Source of the DNA: Takashimella koratensis
Lineage: Eukaryota; Basidiomycota; Tremellomycetes; Trichosporonales; Tetragoniomycetaceae
NCBI GenBank assembly: GCA_003116875.1
Contig: BCKT01000014.1
Location: 628,149 to 692,148, forward strand
Direction: 5' to 3'
Length of the DNA stretch: 64,000 nt
Part shown: piece by piece, positions 12,298 to 23,024 of the stretch
How the letters are laid out: each line of letters opens with the position of its first letter
Numbering within the stretch: position 1 is the stretch's first letter
Translations under genes and position numbers: made by a program
Notes under the pieces: generated by a model
Told to the model about the DNA's origin: nothing
Seen by the model: only the letters and a program-made list of their open reading frames with translations
Database searches by the model: none

Positions 12298-13438
12298 GGT
12301 TGTGGTTGGATTTGGCGCTAAGAGATGGCGAGGGTTAGGGGGTGGTTGTGGTTGTGGTTGTGGTTGTGGTTGTGGGATTTGTGCTTTGCGTTTTTGTGGT
12401 TTATGTCAACGTCGAGCTGAGCGAGTGTGGACAGGAAGAGTGTTGGTGAAAGAGCGACTGTGGTAGGTGGATGGTCAAGTGGGGATTAGAGAGTTGAGAT
12501 GGTGTATAAAGTATGAAGAATGAAGAAGAAGAGAAAGTGGAAAGAGAGATGTAGCGGTGAAAATGGATGCGAGATGGTCGGTGGGCGGGGCAGGGGAAGG
12601 TCTAGAGGCCTGAGCGGAACGGGGACCACGGATGCAAGGGGTGAAGGGGAGGGCAAGGGCGAGAGGGGAGAAGCAGGGGCGGGAAGGAAGGAAGACGGCG
12701 CCGAGCAAGCGATCAACAATAGCGCAGGAGCAAGGGGAGGAGGGAGGAGGGAGGGAGGTAGGCCCGGGTGTCGATTGAAACTGTACCCCTTGTTTGGTGC
12801 GCTCGGGCCGTGGGTCAATTTGTCGAACAGCTGCATCACTCCTTGCCCTCCTGGCACTCAACCGATCAGCCTCGTCCCGTCCGTTGAGACACTGGGCAAT
12901 GCATCAACACCACTCCACCCGAGAATAGACGAACCCCATTCTCAGCTCGGTACCGTCGGACGAGACGGCCCAGTGGATGGATGAGGCAAAGTGGATGACT
13001 AGGGAAAAGTCTTTGTTGACATGCACTGTCCTGTCCGATGACACTGTACACAAGGGCACATGTTCGCGTCGAAACACCACACACACCACACACACCACAC
13101 ACACCACACACACCACACACACCACACACACCACATACACGCTGGCAGTAAACAAGTGGTCATGCTAACCCTGAGTGCCGGCAAGTTACCCGATCAAGTA
13201 GTTTCCCTGGACCCAATATTACTTCCGCCCATCCCTCCTCTTCCTTGCCCTTCTCGCTACCTCCGCCGGGATTACACCTCTGTGGCACTTCCCCTGTCTC
13301 TCTCGCGCGGACATCCCCGCATCTCCGTGTGGTCCGAAGCAACCGACTCGGTTCAATTTCCAACTGCATCTGCTCCGTTTTTTTTCTCTTCTCACTCGCA
13401 TCTCCCTCCTCTCCTCACCCCTCTCCAAACCACCCAAC
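12298..13438. promoter_or_regulatory. Divergent promoter region, GPI protein / ILV6
   Basis: This 1.14 kb lies between two divergent starts. It holds a GTGGTT-rich simple tract just upstream of the GPI gene (about 12335-12375), a purine-rich stretch (12510-12770) and the minisatellite annotated separately at 13074-13136. The 60 bases before the ILV6 ATG are CT-rich. No specific operator was recognised. Confidence 0.45.
13074..13136. repeat. 9-base minisatellite (ACACACCAC)n
   Basis: About seven near-perfect tandem copies of a 9-base unit, ACACACCAC, read on the plus strand. The track opens reading frames in all phases that encode His-Thr or Cys-Val repeats; these are artefacts of the repeat. 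It lies about 300 bases upstream of the ILV6 start. Confidence 0.9.
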
Positions 13439-14875
13439 ATGTCCTCGCTCCGCTCGTTGCGCGCAGCACGAGCGCTCAACCTCGTACGATGGTCTTCGTC
13501 CTCCCCGGCAGCCAACGCCCCGGCTGCCCCAGCTGGCGCTAGCTCGGCGCCCAAGCCGCCCAAGCCGATCGACGACAGCACGTCCGCTCTTGACTGTGAG
13601 TTGGACGTTGTTCTCTAGCTTTTCTGGCATCTGCTATCTTTCTCTCAATATATATCCCTGTGCGAACGGTGTCTGGGCGGATATTCAGCCCGAGAACAAT
13701 CCGTTTAGCTGCCTTTGCGGCCCCCTCGCTACCTCTCGTCTCCTGTCATCATTGCCCTTTGACTGCACTCGCTAACCCCGCCTAGACAAGATGCACCGAC
13801 CCGCCCGACGCCTGCCTCACTTGCCGATGCCGCACCCTCGCGCTCCTTCCGCTGAAGAGGCCGTCACTAACATTCTCTACAACACCCCGCCACCCAGCCG
13901 CGAGCCGTACAAGCGGCACCTTCTCAATTGTCTCGTCCAGAACGAGCCAGGTGTCTTGTCCCGCGTTTCGGGTATCCTCGCAGGTCGAGGTTTCAACATT
14001 GGTGCGTTATTGATGGATGAGCTGTGGGAGCGAGCAAAGGCGAGCTGGATGTCCGGGCCTTGGTGATGGTTGCTACCGTGCAGTTGCTAGTCATCTGTCT
14101 CCGAGTAATCAGTGCCAAGAGTCGGGAGCACTTTCTTTCGGCCATGTTGTGGCTTTCCGGCGTGGATCTTTGCTGACATGACTGCCCACCTGCAGACTCC
14201 CTCGTCGTGTGCCAGACCGAGATCAGGGACCTCTCTCGGATGTGTATTGTCCTCAAGGGTCAAGACGGTGTCGTTGAGCAGGCCCGACGTCAACTCGAAG
14301 ACCTCGTCCCCGTCTGGGCTGTTCTCGACTACACCAAGACCTCTGTGATCGAGCGTGAACTTCTCCTTGCCAAGATCTCCATCCTCGGCCCCGAGTTCGC
14401 GGAACAGCAAATGTCTGGTGGCCCAACCCACTCGCCGGCCTTTGACCACGCGATCAGCGACACCTCTGCCCCGGCGTTCATTCCATCCGATTCGTCCAAA
14501 TTGCAGCGGGAACACAAGCTTGCCTCCTCGTTTGAGGCGACGAGCGACGCACCGCTGTACCCGACTCGAAGCGCTACGTCAGCTTCGGACGCATTGATCG
14601 CGAAGAACCTCCACTTGAGCGCGATCAAGACCCTCGCTGATCAGTTTGGAGGCCGTGTTGTTGACGTCGCTGAGAACAGCTGCATCGTCGAGCTTACAGG
14701 CAAGTCGTCCCGCGTCGAAAGCTTCTTGAGCCTCATGCGTCCATTCGGTGTCCTCGAGGCTGCTAGGTCCGGTGTTATGGTCCTCCCGCGTACCCCGATT
14801 CCTCGGTACGGCGAGGAAGATGAGGTCGTCGCTCCGACAGAGGTCATGGACGCCAGCATGCTTCCCCCGGGATAG
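13439..14875 (+). CDS. ILV6: Acetolactate synthase regulatory (small) subunit, mitochondrial
   Basis: This is the regulatory subunit of acetohydroxyacid synthase, the first common step of valine, leucine and isoleucine synthesis; it confers valine feedback on Ilv2. Exons are 13439..13595, 13786..14001 and 14196..14875 (350 residues). The N-terminus (MSSLRSLRAARALNLVRW) looks like a mitochondrial presequence. The ACT domain spans roughly residues 90-165, with LLNCLVQNEPGVLSRVSGIL, AGRGFNIDSLVVCQTE and DLSRMCIVLKGQD. The C-terminal second domain shows FGGRVVDVAENSCIVELTGK. An insert of about 60 residues between the two halves is typical of the eukaryotic subunit. Introns are 190 and 194 bases, long for this window. 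Confidence 0.92.
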
Positions 14876-15094
14876 ATTGGTGATAGATGCGGTCTTGAGA
14901 TTTGTTGAGAGACGGAGTAAACAAAGGATGGAGGGAATGGAAACAGTCGGGAAGGGCAAGGAGCAGGTGGGCGTGCAATAGGCTAGTAGTGTCAGTCCCG
15001 TACAGGACGATGGAGCGGTATCACGCGATATGGATGTAACATTGCTTTTGGGATTACCAGCTGTGCGATCGGCAATGATTCATTGTGTGATGGC

Positions 15095-15096
<2 letters not shown>

Positions 15097-15125
<29 letters not shown>
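15097..15125. repeat. (GT)n microsatellite
   Basis: About 14 GT dinucleotides in an uninterrupted run, in the spacer downstream of ILV6. Length polymorphism is likely. Confidence 0.95.
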
Positions 15126-15363
15126 ATGATCCGCGGCAATCGAGCCAGCAGTCCACCTCCCTTCCTGGATCACCTTCTTGGATCCTTGTCAAGACCACCT
15201 TCCTTTTCTCTTCCCTCGCATATGCTGTATATATCTTGCCTATCTTGTTCCCTCTCTTCTTTCTCTTCTCTCATCTCGCCATTCTTCGCCGCACCGCACC
15301 AACTCCCAGTTCACCGCTTACCACCCTTGCCACCCTCACTACCCTCTCTTGCGACTCCCTCAG

Positions 15364-15927
15364 TCGCCCCGGCTCAAGTTGGACGGTAACGACCCTACCA
15401 CAACTAAGGGCGATAGTGCCCCTCAAGACTCCGGCGAGCCTACCCCTGTGAGCCCATTCACAGCACGGAGATGGAACGATGAGACACAAGTGGTCGGCCA
15501 CAGCTAACCCGTGTTCACCAGGGCTACAAGATCGCTCCGTCAATGACCGACGGTACCTCGCATCCGCACCCGCACCCGGGCCCGTCATCTACCGGTGACT
15601 CAAGCTCTCCGAAACTCCCTCAAGGATTCACACGTATGCCTGTTGAGCTCACCGCGTACGTCCACTGACCAAGTTCAGGCTACGACCCTGTACGCGACCG
15701 CACACCACCGGGCAAAAACCTTCCCTCCATTGTCTCAATCCTCACCAACCAACTCTCCTCCATCCTCCACCATGCAGAACGTCGGAACCTACACCGGACC
15801 TCACGCGCAAGATACCCAGCAGACACGAACCTCGATAGTTCAGGATCTCGCCCGAGCTCAGCCGGGTCTCCAACGCACTGTTGCGTCGACCAAAACCTCT
15901 GAGCCGAAGGGCGACAAGAAGGACTAG
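15364..15927 (+). CDS. Small protein of unknown function with an 11-base exon (5' end uncertain)
   Basis: I do not recognise this gene. A consistent open frame runs through exons <15364..15447, 15522..15633, 15679..15689 and 15778..15927, and all four joins keep phase. Introns have GTGAGC, GTATGC and GTACGC donors; two have CTAAC or CTGAC branch sites. The protein contains a His-Pro run (SHPHPHPGPSSTG), PKLPQGFTRYDPNVGTYTG across the tiny exon, and a charged end (KTSEPKGDKKD). No ATG is found in the first exon; an upstream acceptor at 15363 (CTCAG) suggests another 5' exon, or translation may begin at the ATG at 15543. Reading straight through the third intron instead gives an Arg/Ser-rich tail ending at 15902, which looks less natural. 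A 51-residue frame beginning at 15772 is the other alternative. Confidence 0.5.
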
Positions 15928-16017
15928 GCCCCAATTCACCCACGCTACCTTGATACCCCAGCGATTAGCAGTAGCCTGTTCGACAGAGTACGGAGATGCA
16001 TATTATTTTCTGGGAAC

Positions 16018-16459
16018 CTATGCACCACCAGCGGCCTTCTGACTGAATTGGGAGTCAGCAGATATCCTCTATACACCGACAATGATCTGAATTCTCCAGG
16101 CAATCCGACCCGAAGGCGACGAAAGCCAGAGATATGGAGGAAGGGGATGACCGCAATTTCGTCTGGCGCTACTCACATGTGGAACCACGAAGCGAAGAAA
16201 GGGAGACCGAAGCCGGTACCGGCGTAGATGATGATTTTGACCGCGAGCCAAGGCTTGTTGGTGACCTTGGTAGGGAGAGCGCTGTAAGTATGAATGAAAG
16301 ATCAGTAACAGCCCAAGGGTATTTCTTGCAAGACGGTGCAATCACAACGGCGACATACTGGTCGACGACGTTCTCAAAGTGGGCGAAGCGGGCCTGCTGG
16401 CGGAGAGCCGGGACGGCACGGGCGGCGCGGAGAGGAGCGGTGCGGAGGAGCATGGACAT
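16018..16459 (-). CDS. COX8: Cytochrome c oxidase subunit 8 (VIIc family)
   Basis: This is a small nuclear-encoded subunit of respiratory complex IV, a single-span inner mitochondrial membrane protein. Exons in coding order are 16459..16359, 16281..16177 and 16042..16018, giving 76 residues. The presequence is Arg/Ala-rich (MSMLLRTAPLRAARAVPALR). The mature part starts near FAHFENVVDH and continues ALPTKVTNKPWLAVK, then one hydrophobic segment (IIIYAGTGFGLPFFASWF), ending HIQKAAGGA. This matches the yeast Cox8 / animal COX7C pattern. The last exon encodes only eight full codons and the stop; without it the frame would end one codon after the donor. It shares a 316-base divergent promoter with the tubulin cofactor gene. 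Confidence 0.85.
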
Positions 16460-16775
16460 GTTGGATGTCGATGAGGAGAGGGTAGGGGTTGAGTGGTGAG
16501 AGAGGAGTGGTGAGTAGGAATAAGGATCGGGCGGGGTGGAAAAACGGAAGTGGAAGGCTGAGGGTAGGGAGAGGGGAGGTGGTCAGCCAGGACGGCCAGG
16601 TGGCACTCGGGGTTTTGGTGTGGCAGAATCCAAAGGCGGGGAGCGGTTGCTACTGTACTTGTCAAGTAGTCTAGATGTCACACCCGTAGACCGGTGGAGG
16701 GCGATCACAGACTCGACACCAGACTCGTCGATAGTCTGCAACATTGTCCAACCTCTCTCTCTGTCGACTCCAGCA
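16460..16775. promoter_or_regulatory. Shared divergent promoter, COX8 / tubulin cofactor E
   Basis: Only 316 bases separate the two divergent start codons, so the core promoters must lie close together or overlap. The half near COX8 is purine-rich on the plus strand (CT-rich leader). No TATA box is obvious. Confidence 0.6.
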
Positions 16776-19337
16776 ATGGACCCCGTTCAAGGCACCGTGA
16801 GCCGCTGTACTCCTCGTACAACCCATATCGAGCTCGGCTCCCGCATGCTGCACGGCAAGTCCCGGCTCCCGCTTACCATCAAATATATCGGTCCCCTACC
16901 TCCTCTCTCTTCCTTCCCTTCTCCCCTCCCCTCCTCCTCGTCCACTGCGGGACCTAGTACCCTCTCACCTGCAGCTCAGAGTAAGCTGTGGCTAGGAATC
17001 GAATACGACGATGCGACTCGTGGCAAACACTCGGGAACCTACGAAGGGATTCAGGTGTTCGAGACGATCAAACCGGGGGCAGGGGCATTCATAAAGAAGA
17101 CGGAAGGGGCGGTTGTTCCGGGTTTAGCATTCGTCGAGGCGATTGAAGATCGATACGGCCAGCTCCTGGCGGCTACTTCTGTGCCCGCCGGCGATCGTGG
17201 AAGTCAAGGACATGGTGGTAGCGTTAGCTTTAGCGATCCAACAACGACGCATAGTCGTTCAGGACTCGATGTCAACAAGGACCGCAACAGCAATGGATCT
17301 GTTGCTGGAGTTGCCGGGTCCGACGCGGTCAATTTGGGTGTATCAGGAATAGTCGTCGAGGCGCCAAATATGGACATGGTCAGACAACGAATAGGCACGC
17401 TTGAACGGATCAAAGAGATGGGACTGGATGGGATGTGGGTGGCGACGATGGGCGGGACGGCAGGACAGCGTGAAGCGGTAAAAAGGCGGTTGAAAGGTGA
17501 GTTCTGGGATGTAGTCGGAGTGAGCTTCAGGCTGGTGATTCATCAGATGAGGGGCCATGGATCGAATGGGAGATGGGAGACGGGGGAAGGATAAAATGTG
17601 GTCGGGCTGACACGAATAGGGGTGAAAACGCTGGATATGTCCCGGAACCTCCTTTCGAGGTGGTCTGATGTTGCCGAGATCGTGGAGCATTTGGAGGGAT
17701 TGAGGACCTTGCACCTGAAGTGAGTGAATAGTTGATAGAATGAGGTATGAAAGACAAGCCGATGGAAGGAGAGTTGTCTCGCGACCCAGTCGGGTGGTAG
17801 GGCAGAGGGTGGTAATTTTGTACCGAGCTGACGACGAGAAGTGGGTCACGAATCTCACCGCCCACGCACTCGGACGCGGTCGAATTCGCGCTACATCGTA
17901 AATTTGGGGATATTCTTACATTGCATCTAGACGACGCGGGCCTTTCCTTTCTCGAGGTAAGTTTTATCTCGGGGCGACTCGGCTCCGGGCAAAGTCGGTG
18001 TGGCACCAACGCGTCTTAGTACTCCGAGATGATCCGCTGACCCACTGACTTCGACGCTTTGTTAGGTCCGACTAGTGGCGTCGATGTTTCCTGACCTGGA
18101 GGAATTGCATGTTAATAAGAACCCGCTGTATGGATCACCGGCCACCTCGGGCTCGGGCAGAGATGGGTCGGAAACGGAAGGTGAAGAGATCCCGTGGCCG
18201 ATGAAGTTGAGGTCGCTCAGTATGGCGCGCACGGAGGTGAAAGGGTGGGAAGAGGTCGTTTCTTCTGCGATTCAGATACCAACGTCAGTCTCTCGCCTCT
18301 CCAGTACTGATGAGAAGAACCTATCAACCACGCTGATGAAACTTGATTGTGCAGACTTCAACATCTCGACTTGTCCTTTTGCACAATCACCTCCATCCCC
18401 TTCCCACCAAATCCCAATCCTCAATATCCAACCACTTCAGCCACCTCCAACCTCCATGTAATCTCAAATCTTACGAGCATATCATTTGCTCCTGCGTCAT
18501 CTACGACCTGGGCCGACGTCGCTGCTCTCGAGTCGTGGACTTTTGGAAAATTGAACCGGGTTCGGCTCTTCCATCTCCCCGGTAGCGATCGAGACCAGGA
18601 TGACAAAGGTGCTCAGAAACAGGTTAAAGGCGAATTCACTTCAGAACTGGATATGTCAGGAGATGCCAAGTTAGATCGGCCGGGAGTTATCGCGCGACTG
18701 TCTGGAGTGAAGATGCTCAATTCGACACCAGTAAGTCCGAGCTGCTCCAAAGTCTAGATATATTGAGCTGAGACGGTTTCATTCCACAGGTGACTGACGT
18801 CGAGCGACGGGACGCAGAGGTCAGTTATATCACCCACGCTGAGAGACTCGGGATCACGCAATCGACACGGGAGTGGGCGCGGTACGATGAGCTTGTGGCT
18901 GTTCATGGATGTCGAGGAGTAGAGAGGACAGGTGTGGGGGTCAAACCCGCTCGAGTACCTGCCGCATCGTCCCTTGGCTCCAAGATGATTGGTGAGTGTT
19001 CTGACTTCACTCGACCGATCATTGCACTGGGCCGTATATGTTGACAATTTCCCTCTGCTCGACAGACCTCCATATTCACTGTTCGACCACTGAAGGAGGA
19101 TCTGAGATACTCACCCTCCGCCTCCTCCCTGCGTCCAAAGTCTCGGCACTGCGTCGGAAACTCGAACGTCGGGCTGGTCGGAGTCTCGGTAGCCCCGGTA
19201 GTCTGTGGACTACCCGACCAGCGAGTCCAAGCGTGGTGGGTGGGGCGGAAGAGGGGTGGGAAAAAATTAGTGAGATGGAGGATGGGGATGAAGTTGGGCG
19301 ATGGGTATCGAGTGGGGATCATATCTTGTTCGAGTAA
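16776..19337 (+). CDS. PAC2: Tubulin-folding cofactor E (Pac2/TBCE)
   Basis: Cofactor E is a chaperone that assembles and disassembles the alpha/beta-tubulin dimer. Exons are 16776..17496, 17620..17719, 17842..17956, 18066..18283, 18355..18730, 18790..18991 and 19066..19337 (667 residues). The CAP-Gly domain fills about residues 18-120, with LWLGIEYDDATRGKHSGTYE and GAGAFIK. A leucine-rich-repeat block follows (LDMSRNLLSRWSDV, LRTLHLNGSRI, DILTLHLDDAGLSFLE, LEELHVNKNPL, LQHLDLSFCTI). The C-terminal about 90 residues look ubiquitin-like (HIHCSTTEGGSEILTLRLLP). The acceptor at 17841 was chosen because it restores the LRR consensus LHLNGSRI. The order CAP-Gly, LRR, ubiquitin-like is the family order. 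Confidence 0.88.
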
Positions 19338-19651
19338 GTGTTCGTCGAGGTTGGTGGTGGTGGCGGATAATGTTGGAAATAGACTGTGATTTGTACTCTT
19401 GTGATTAATGTATCGTGTATCTGTCTAGGCTAGGTAGGGGAATGGCGGAGAGAAGAGGAAGGGCAGGGCTGGAATTGTTTGCTGTGCCACGCCCTTGCCT
19501 CAGTCTCACACGCCACGACCGCCACACTTTCCTTTGATCCGACGCACTTAACCGGCTTACAACTCGGACCATCGTTGCATCTACCCCTCTAGCCATTCAC
19601 CCATTCACCCATCCATCCATCCTCACCCGTCCCCACCCGCGCTCAACGACC

Positions 19652-21902
19652 ATGTCTCCCCCTTCTGAATCGCGGCCTCTCCTCTCTCCCCGTCTATCCA
19701 CAGGGCCCCTGTCCACCCCTTCTCGATCAAAGCTCCAAGCTCGTCGTTTCCCTTCTTCATCTCTCGACACTTCTTCCCTCGATACAACCTCACCCACCTC
19801 TTCCCCAACCCCACTTGCCGACTCTTCCGCCTCTGCGCCCCTCGCGACGACTTCACCAACCACATCACCCACCCTCTCTCGGTCCGCGCTCTGGTCGGTT
19901 CCAGCTCGATCACGACCTCCTCTTTCTCGCTCGGGCTCACTCACCCATACTCAAACCCCGAGCGCTAAAGCCAAAGGGAAACAACGAGCGCTCAGTCCCG
20001 ACCCACACGCGTCAGATGATGAAATCGACCAAGAAGATGATGAGGACGGCGATGATACAGAAGCCGATAGCGAGACGAGGGCGTTACTGAGACAAGGGAA
20101 AGGGAAAGAAGCAGGTGTTCGGATCACACCGAGAAGGAGGCAGAGTTCGTTAAGAGGTTCGAATAAGGTTAGGAACCGTGATAGAGAAAGAGGAGAAGCG
20201 ATGAAGAAAGAGGAAAGAGGAAGGGCGGTCACACTTATTTTCAATGATGCCGCGCAGGCGAATCTAGAGGTTTGGGTGGAAGATGGAGAGAGCGTGGGGC
20301 ATGTGAAAGATCAGGTGAGTGAGATTTGGGACTGGGTGTGGGAGGGTAGTCGTGGGGTCGGCGTAGGGGAGTGAGCAAGGGGGACGAGATGGGAGGTAGA
20401 GGGGGAGTAGGCTGGAGTTTGTGATGAGAGTCGTCCGCGCACTTCTTCTCCCACAGCTTGACAATCTTGCACAATACCGGGCGGTGGGGGTGCGCGATGA
20501 AGAGTGATGCCGCTAGTGAGACATCGAGCTAATCCCATTCCCCAATCAGATCCGCACGCTCCGACCCGCGCTCGCATCCTCTTCGCTGCGTCTCATCCAC
20601 GCTGGCCGCCTCTTGACCGACGGGATCCTCCTGCTTCCTTGGCTTCGAGCACTGGAAGAGCGCGTGCGCCGCCAAGCTGCCGGAGTCGGGGCCGAGGTCA
20701 ACTCTGTCCTCCGTGATGTCGCCGCGGGGCTGAACGACGAATTGGGCGACGATGACGGTGCGGGCGACCACAAAGCAGACCATCGTGGGGACGGAGTGGG
20801 TGGGAATGAGAGAGAGAAGAAGGAGGATAAAGTGTGGTTGCATTGTATCATCGGTGGATCCGAGGCGGCCAAGACGCCTGTCACTGCCAGTGCGGTGGAC
20901 GAGGAGGCAGGAGCGACAGGGGGAGATGCTGAGGCGGTTCAGAGAAGGCGAGGGTTTGATGTCCTCCTTGATGCCGGTCTAAGCGCAGACGACGTCGCTG
21001 CTATGCGTCGACAATTCTACGAATCTCGTGGCGAAGAGGTCCCTGATGGTCTTGAAGCTGGGGACGTGAACGACGAGCACGCTCGAGCTCTCGAAGAACA
21101 GTGGATCGAGGGCGACCTCACCGCAGAGACAGCCACCACCGTCGCGGAGGGAATGTACACCTCGATCCTCCATGGATTGTTAGTTGGGTTCTTGTTGCCC
21201 TTGACCCCGCTGTTCTTCTTTAGGGAATTGCCGGTCCCGAATTTCTTTGATGCGGAGGCAGAGGCGGACGCACAGGCGCTGGAGAGGGCAAGGAAAAAGG
21301 AGGAAAAGAGGAGAGCAAGGAGGGATTTCAGCTATTCGGCTACAGCGACCGCACGGGGGAGAGGTGGGGTACCACCTGCGTCGGCGGCGGGAGGTGGAGC
21401 GGCGCTGGGATTGGGGCTCGGTGCGGGACTAGCAACAGCAGCCACGTTGAGTCCTCATGCCGGGTCGGAGACGGCGGGCTCGGTTACTCCAGGTGTTTCG
21501 TATCCTACCGAGATCGAGCTAAACGACAACCTCGCTCCGGGTCGAGGAGGTAGCGACGCCCCTTCCCCGCTCCCCTCCCCAACTCCAACCTTTGAGCCCA
21601 CCCCAATTCCCTCGCCAACACCCATGGTAACGGATCCAGCAAGCACGGGCGCAGCGGCCGCAGGAGGCGTGTTGGGAGCTACAGCCGCAGCGTCCTTGGC
21701 AGAGCTCGGCCCCGTCGCGCTCGGCTCGGTCGTGTTTGGGAAACGAATGCAGGTGAGTTGAGTTTCAGGTTTGATAGTTAGGTGCGAGAAAAACTAGCGA
21801 GTCACATGTGAAACGGAAACACTAACAAGCGTATGATAGATGGGAATCATCCTTGGCACGTTGCTCAACCTCGCATTTGGCGCGTTACGTCTGCTCAACT
21901 AG
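19652..21902 (+). CDS. DSC3: Dsc E3 ubiquitin ligase complex subunit 3
   Basis: Dsc3 is a membrane subunit of the Golgi/endosomal Dsc E3 ligase, which in yeasts supports SREBP activation and membrane-protein quality control. Exons are 19652..20314, 20550..21752 and 21840..21902 (642 residues). The N-terminal 185 residues are Ser/Pro-rich and acidic. A ubiquitin-like domain spans the first intron (VTLIFNDAAQANLEVWV, then LRLIHAGRLLTDGILL). The family core then appears: VWLHCIIGGS, GFDVLLDAGLSADDVAAMR, ARALEEQWIEGDL. Hydrophobic segments include HGLLVGFLLPLTPLFFF and the very end, MGIILGTLLNLAFGALRLLN, encoded by the 63-base last exon. Between them lies a Pro/Ser-rich insert longer than in yeast. 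Confidence 0.85.
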
Positions 21903-23024
21903 GCAGCGTCCAGATATTGCGAAGCTATTCAAAGTCACCAAGAAATGGCCAGGTTCGTTTCAGGAAGATCGATTCCAGCGCAGACAAGAGGTGTACAGGT
22001 TAGAAAGAGGATGCGTTAGGCAGGTTCTCGGGATAGAGTCAAAGTCAAGGTCCGGGAACAGGACTGGGAGTGAGGCCTCAACACGGATTGGGGGATCATT
22101 GAGCCCTTGTGCAACGTGGTAGGGTCGTGTCCGTACACTAAACTAGTAAAATGCAATCAACTGGGGGAGTGAGCATGAAAGACTCGGACGCTTCAATCGT
22201 CAAACTTCATGGCACATACAAGGCCTTTAATCTCTTCATCGAGACGATGCTCCTCCGCGTCCGGGCGTCTGTGGTGACTAGTTCCCGACACTAACGGGCA
22301 ACAACGCTGTCCATGCCTCTAAGAAGTGGGTAGAAGTCGAAAGAGTGCGAGATGGAGCTATGAGGTTTTTGCATCGACGCAGAGCGTCTTGCAAAACTTG
22401 GATGCCCGACTGGTCGCCGATATGATGTGGCAGCTTAGATGCCACTCAATCTGCCCTCCATCTTTGAAATTGGGTAGCGGCACGCGGGGATCTGGGGGAG
22501 CCATGGCGCCATTGCCTGACTGAGAATGATGGAAGGCATGCGGGCGTTATGCTCGACATTGGGCCGAGAGTCGCGTCTGGTCTCAACCTGAACCGGTGCT
22601 GCAGCTGTCCGCGGCCGAGTGCCCGTCGAGCCCATCGAGCCCGTCGATCTAAACCAGGAGATCTCCTTTGCATTAGAAAATGTCTCGGTGAAATTGGTTC
22701 CGCGGCTGTGCATTGTTAATGGAGATTAGGGCCGCGGTAACCCATAGGCTAACCGTCAGTAATCGACGTCATCAGCCGTGTGCCCGTGCCCTGCGCACTA
22801 GCGCGGTTGGATGCAGATCCTACTCGTACTCACCACCATTCCACATCTTCATCTCTCTTCCTCAATACTTTGATATCCACCTCATCTCGTATATCGTCTC
22901 GACAAGCACAACTAGTATTCAATCACATCGTTCCCTCCATCCCAACCCCGCACCACTATCCTGATCTCCCTCGGTGACAGCGACATCTCGTCGATTGGTG
23001 TCATCCCGCATCTCATTCACCGCC
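21903..23024. other. Intergenic, upstream of BBC1/MTI1
   Basis: About 1.1 kb between two plus-strand genes. The last 200 bases are CT-rich, consistent with a leader for the next gene. Short open frames on both strands lack coding character. No repeat or RNA was found. Confidence 0.5.

Noticed and set aside
13060..13184. His/Thr- and Cys/Val-repeat open frames around 13.1 kb
   Set aside because: Created in every phase by the 9-base minisatellite; not protein genes.
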